A DNA stretch of 64,000 bases from CAZGMJ01 sp964526785. GTDB taxonomy: Bacteria; Planctomycetota; Phycisphaerae; Sedimentisphaerales; Anaerobacaceae. The stretch spans positions 1-64,000 of the forward strand of contig CAZGMJ010000025.1 in assembly GCA_964526785.1 (NCBI GenBank), read 5' to 3'. Both the position numbers and the translations under genes were made by a program. The notes under the pieces were generated by a model, which was not told where the DNA came from, ran no database searches, and saw only the letters and a program-made list of their open reading frames with translations. Positions 63,853-64,000 of the stretch are shown one piece after another. Numbering within the stretch: the first letter of the stretch is position 1; every line of letters begins with the position of its first letter.

Positions 63853-64000
63853 TTATGTGAGGATGCCTTTGGGCGATTTAATTTTCTTGTCCCACCAGCG
63901 GCCGGTTTTGGTGTCGACCCGTGCGATGACTTTGGAGGTCATCTGTTTGCCTTTTGCCTTGAGGCCCTTGACGAGGACCTGTTCGGGTTTGAACTGCTGC
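63853..64000 (-). CDS. 3' end of an unidentified gene, cut by the window
   Basis: On the minus strand, 48 codons and a stop read QQFKPEQVLVKGLKAKGKQ, then MTSKVIARVDTKTGRWWDK, then KIKSPKGILT. The string is basic with alternating beta-like segments. It could be the C-terminus of a DNA-binding or topoisomerase-type protein, but I cannot name it. It converges with the nuclease-like gene. Confidence 0.5.
   Translation of the reverse strand, partial: QQFKPEQVLVKGLKAKGKQMTSKVIARVDTKTGRWWDKKIKSPKGILT

Overview
The window looks like a chromosome segment from a planctomycete, most likely class Phycisphaerae (Sedimentisphaerales-like), with moderately high GC. The clues are a set of exported proteins ending in a PAPGA variant of the PEP-CTERM sorting tag, a prepilin-like protein with the FTLIELLVVIA start, Tat-exported sulfatases and Gfo/Idh-type oxidoreductases, DUF1080, PmoA-like and PQQ-propeller proteins, and a full MoxR/Bat operon. 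The taxonomic call is an inference from gene content. I saw no rRNA, tRNA, CRISPR array or integrase.

Layout. 1-3.9 kb: four tandem genes for small exported proteins with the same C-terminal tag, separated by good intrinsic terminators and sigma70-like promoters. 4-10.8 kb: a zinc-ribbon/PH membrane protein, then exported carbohydrate-associated genes (DUF1080 lipoprotein, Tat-type aldo/keto reductase, sulfatase, double beta-helix protein). 10.9-13.9 kb, minus strand: pilin-like protein, a PDZ lipoprotein with a zincin-like HExxE motif, and a DNA alkyltransferase. 14.1-19.6 kb, plus strand: pheA, then a tight housekeeping run tpiA-secG-yicC-gmk-rpoZ-coaC-coaB. 19.8-24.7 kb: two exported glycosidase-type proteins; between them lies a decayed patch holding the last 105 codons of pyrE, base-for-base identical to the intact gene 3.8 kb away. 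24.8-29.2 kb, minus: a padR/membrane-protein pair, then aldo/keto reductase-purB-pyrE. 29.4-34.1 kb, minus: site-2 protease-like M50 protein, GH95 alpha-L-fucosidase, an unknown membrane-anchored protein. 34.4-37.0 kb: PilZ protein, and psd-pssA for phosphatidylethanolamine synthesis. 37.5-39.4 kb: ECF sigma factor with a TPR-bearing anti-sigma-like partner. 39.6-48.8 kb: oxidoreductase, PmoA-like protein, large PQQ-propeller protein, TIM-barrel glycosidase-like protein and a second sulfatase. 49.2-59.2 kb: moxR-DUF58-PpiC/TPR-BatD-like-batA-batB-batC-batD-batE. 59.2-63.8 kb: a repeat-bearing intergenic region, then an adenine-specific DNA methyltransferase with a PD-(D/E)xK-type partner, a likely defence pair with more AT-rich codon use. 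The window ends inside an unidentified minus-strand gene.

How the parts fit. Two sulfatases, GH95, GH16 and several other exported glycosidase-like proteins point to growth on sulfated, fucose-containing polysaccharides such as algal or mucin-type glycans; this is inferred from families, not shown. The most unusual items are the methyltransferase/nuclease pair and its upstream repeats, the perfect pyrE 3'-end duplication, the tagged exported protein cluster, and a PpiC-type foldase inside the Bat operon.
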